Origin: Chitinophaga hostae
GTDB lineage: Bacteria; Bacteroidota; Bacteroidia; Chitinophagales; Chitinophagaceae
Direction of reading: 5' to 3'
NCBI RefSeq assembly: GCF_018224885.1
Contig: NZ_JAGTXB010000005.1
Span: forward strand, 248,001 to 312,000
Length of the DNA: 64,000 bases
Part shown: piece by piece, positions 63,285 through 64,000 of the stretch
Layout of the letters: each line of letters begins with the position of its first letter
Numbering within the stretch: position 1 is the first letter of the stretch
Notes under the pieces: generated by a model
Databases searched by the model: none
What the model saw: the letters and a program-made list of their open reading frames with translations, nothing else
What the model was told of the DNA's origin: nothing
Program-made: the position numbers and the translations under genes

Positions 63285-63412
63285 GCGAGTAGTTCCATGT
63301 AAAAACGGTTTGGCATTTAGCCTTGTTTTTTTCAGGGCAAAAATATCGGGCATCTGAAACGAAAACCGACTGCTAATATGTGAATACCAGGACTAGGGTT
63401 GACAGCACAAAT

Positions 63413-63714
63413 CTACATTTTGAACCCGGGTTTTAAATGTTTAAGGGGAAGGCGCTGCTGCCGCGCCATTCCCCTCGTCCCATCCGTGCAAGGGGAATGG
63501 CAATGGTTAGGTTTCGGATTGTAACCGCTCTCTAAGTATTTCGCAGGTGTTTTGCTCTTCAGTGCGGCATTAGGTCTGTGGTGGTTATAAACGCTTCCCA
63601 TTCTTGTAGTTTCTTGGTAATGTCGATGTCGTCAATATACTCAATGCGCTGGTAAAACCCTTGCTGATCAGTCAAATGAGACCGTTCCACCTTTCTGTTT
63701 AGATGCGGATTACT
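63413..63714 (-). pseudogene. IS3/IS481-type transposase, integrase-core C-terminal remnant
   Basis: Reads SNPHLNRKVERSHLTDQQGF, then YQRIEYIDDIDITKKLQEWE and, after loss of one base in a T run near 63590, YNHHRPNAALKSKTPAKYLE. This is the end of the rve integrase core used by IS3/IS481-type elements. The first two thirds of the gene are missing. Between 63285 and 63412 there is no gene. Confidence 0.75.
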
Positions 63715-64000
63715 CACTTCTTCAACCTACAGCCGCTTGGGCGGCCTCCGCACGGGCAGTGGGCCATCATAAGGCCTAAGGTGATTTTGGCAAGCGGCTC
63801 TTTTATATTGCGCAGGTGACTGGGATAGATTCCGTTACAAGAAATCCAGATGAAAATGGACGACGCCACAGTGCCTACCGCCAGTATAACCTGCTGCAAA
63901 AGGTAGACATAAAAAGACCCTGAATAGTGGCCGCCATTAAAAGAAACTAGGGTTTTGGAGGTAATCCATTTTTCTATTCTTTGCAGGGTCCATTTAGCAC
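63714..64000 (-). CDS. Unrecognised open frame running off the right edge
   Basis: A minus-strand frame stays open for about 94 codons from the window end, with a hydrophobic centre (LLQQVILAVGTVASSIFIWI) and a cysteine/glycine-rich end (MMAHCPCGGRPSGCRLKK). I do not recognise it. It abuts the transposase remnant, so it may be a gene cut by that element or part of the mobile DNA; chance openness is also possible. Its true start would lie outside the window. Confidence 0.3.
   Translation of the reverse strand, partial: AKWTLQRIEKWITSKTLVSFNGGHYSGSFYVYLLQQVILAVGTVASSIFIWISCNGIYPSHLRNIKEPLAKITLGLMMAHCPCGGRPSGCRLKK

Noticed and set aside
1..64000. CRISPR arrays, rRNA or tRNA genes
   Set aside because: I saw no regularly spaced repeats, no rRNA-like stretches and no convincing tRNA arms; a covariance-model scan would be decisive and was not possible here.

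Overview
The window looks like accessory, glycan-foraging chromosome of a Bacteroidota bacterium, most likely a Chitinophaga-type member of the Chitinophagaceae (inferred from protein style, not from a marker gene). The signs are three SusC/SusD pairs, ECF sigma/FecR pairs, TonB receptors with N-terminal STN domains, an SPOR-type hybrid two-component regulator (HTCS), many lipoproteins with DUF4959/DUF5000/DUF4998/DUF3823-type domains, and weak Shine-Dalgarno sites. I saw no rRNA, tRNA or CRISPR.

Layout. (1) 1-6678: three GH29 alpha-L-fucosidase genes with an erythromycin-esterase-family gene between the second and third. (2) 6832-16971: polysaccharide-utilisation locus (PUL) A, with ECF sigma, FecR, SusC, SusD and two surface lipoproteins; a GH65 enzyme (17525-19561) faces it across a bidirectional terminator. 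(3) 20406-25170: a four-gene module made of a 70-residue secreted basic peptide, an ECF sigma factor, FecR and an STN-bearing TonB receptor, with no SusD. A decayed second copy lies at 26320-27277: the peptide gene is still open, but the sigma, FecR and receptor genes are reduced to fragments. (4) 27466-28475: a DUF4397 lipoprotein, part of a segment repeated at 47248-47795. (5) 28699-39649: PUL B, with ECF sigma, FecR, SusC, SusD, a DUF3823 lipoprotein, GH20 hexosaminidase and an HGSNAT/NagX-like membrane acyltransferase. (6) 39650-49920: a rearranged zone with IS5- and IS630-family remnants, a truncated metalloprotease, a propeller/discoidin lipoprotein, two tandem GH110 genes, a broken ECF sigma gene, a second acyltransferase and a GH20 pseudogene. 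(7) 50113-58931: PUL C, SusC/SusD followed by an HTCS regulator, with a GH16 enzyme on the opposite strand. (8) 60545-64000: gene fragments, a DUF5077/DUF3472 lipoprotein, and transposase debris at the right edge.

How it works together (inference). Exported fucosidases (GH29), galactosidases (GH110), hexosaminidase (GH20) and a GH16 endo-enzyme would trim fucosylated, galactosylated, GlcNAc-containing or beta-glucan-type glycans. Surface lipoproteins and SusD would capture oligosaccharides, SusC pores would import them, and control is either trans-envelope (STN-FecR-ECF sigma) for PULs A and B or by HTCS sensing for PUL C. The most unusual item is the peptide/ECF/FecR/receptor module with its decayed twin. 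Two RNA hairpins are kept in both copies by base-pair-preserving changes.
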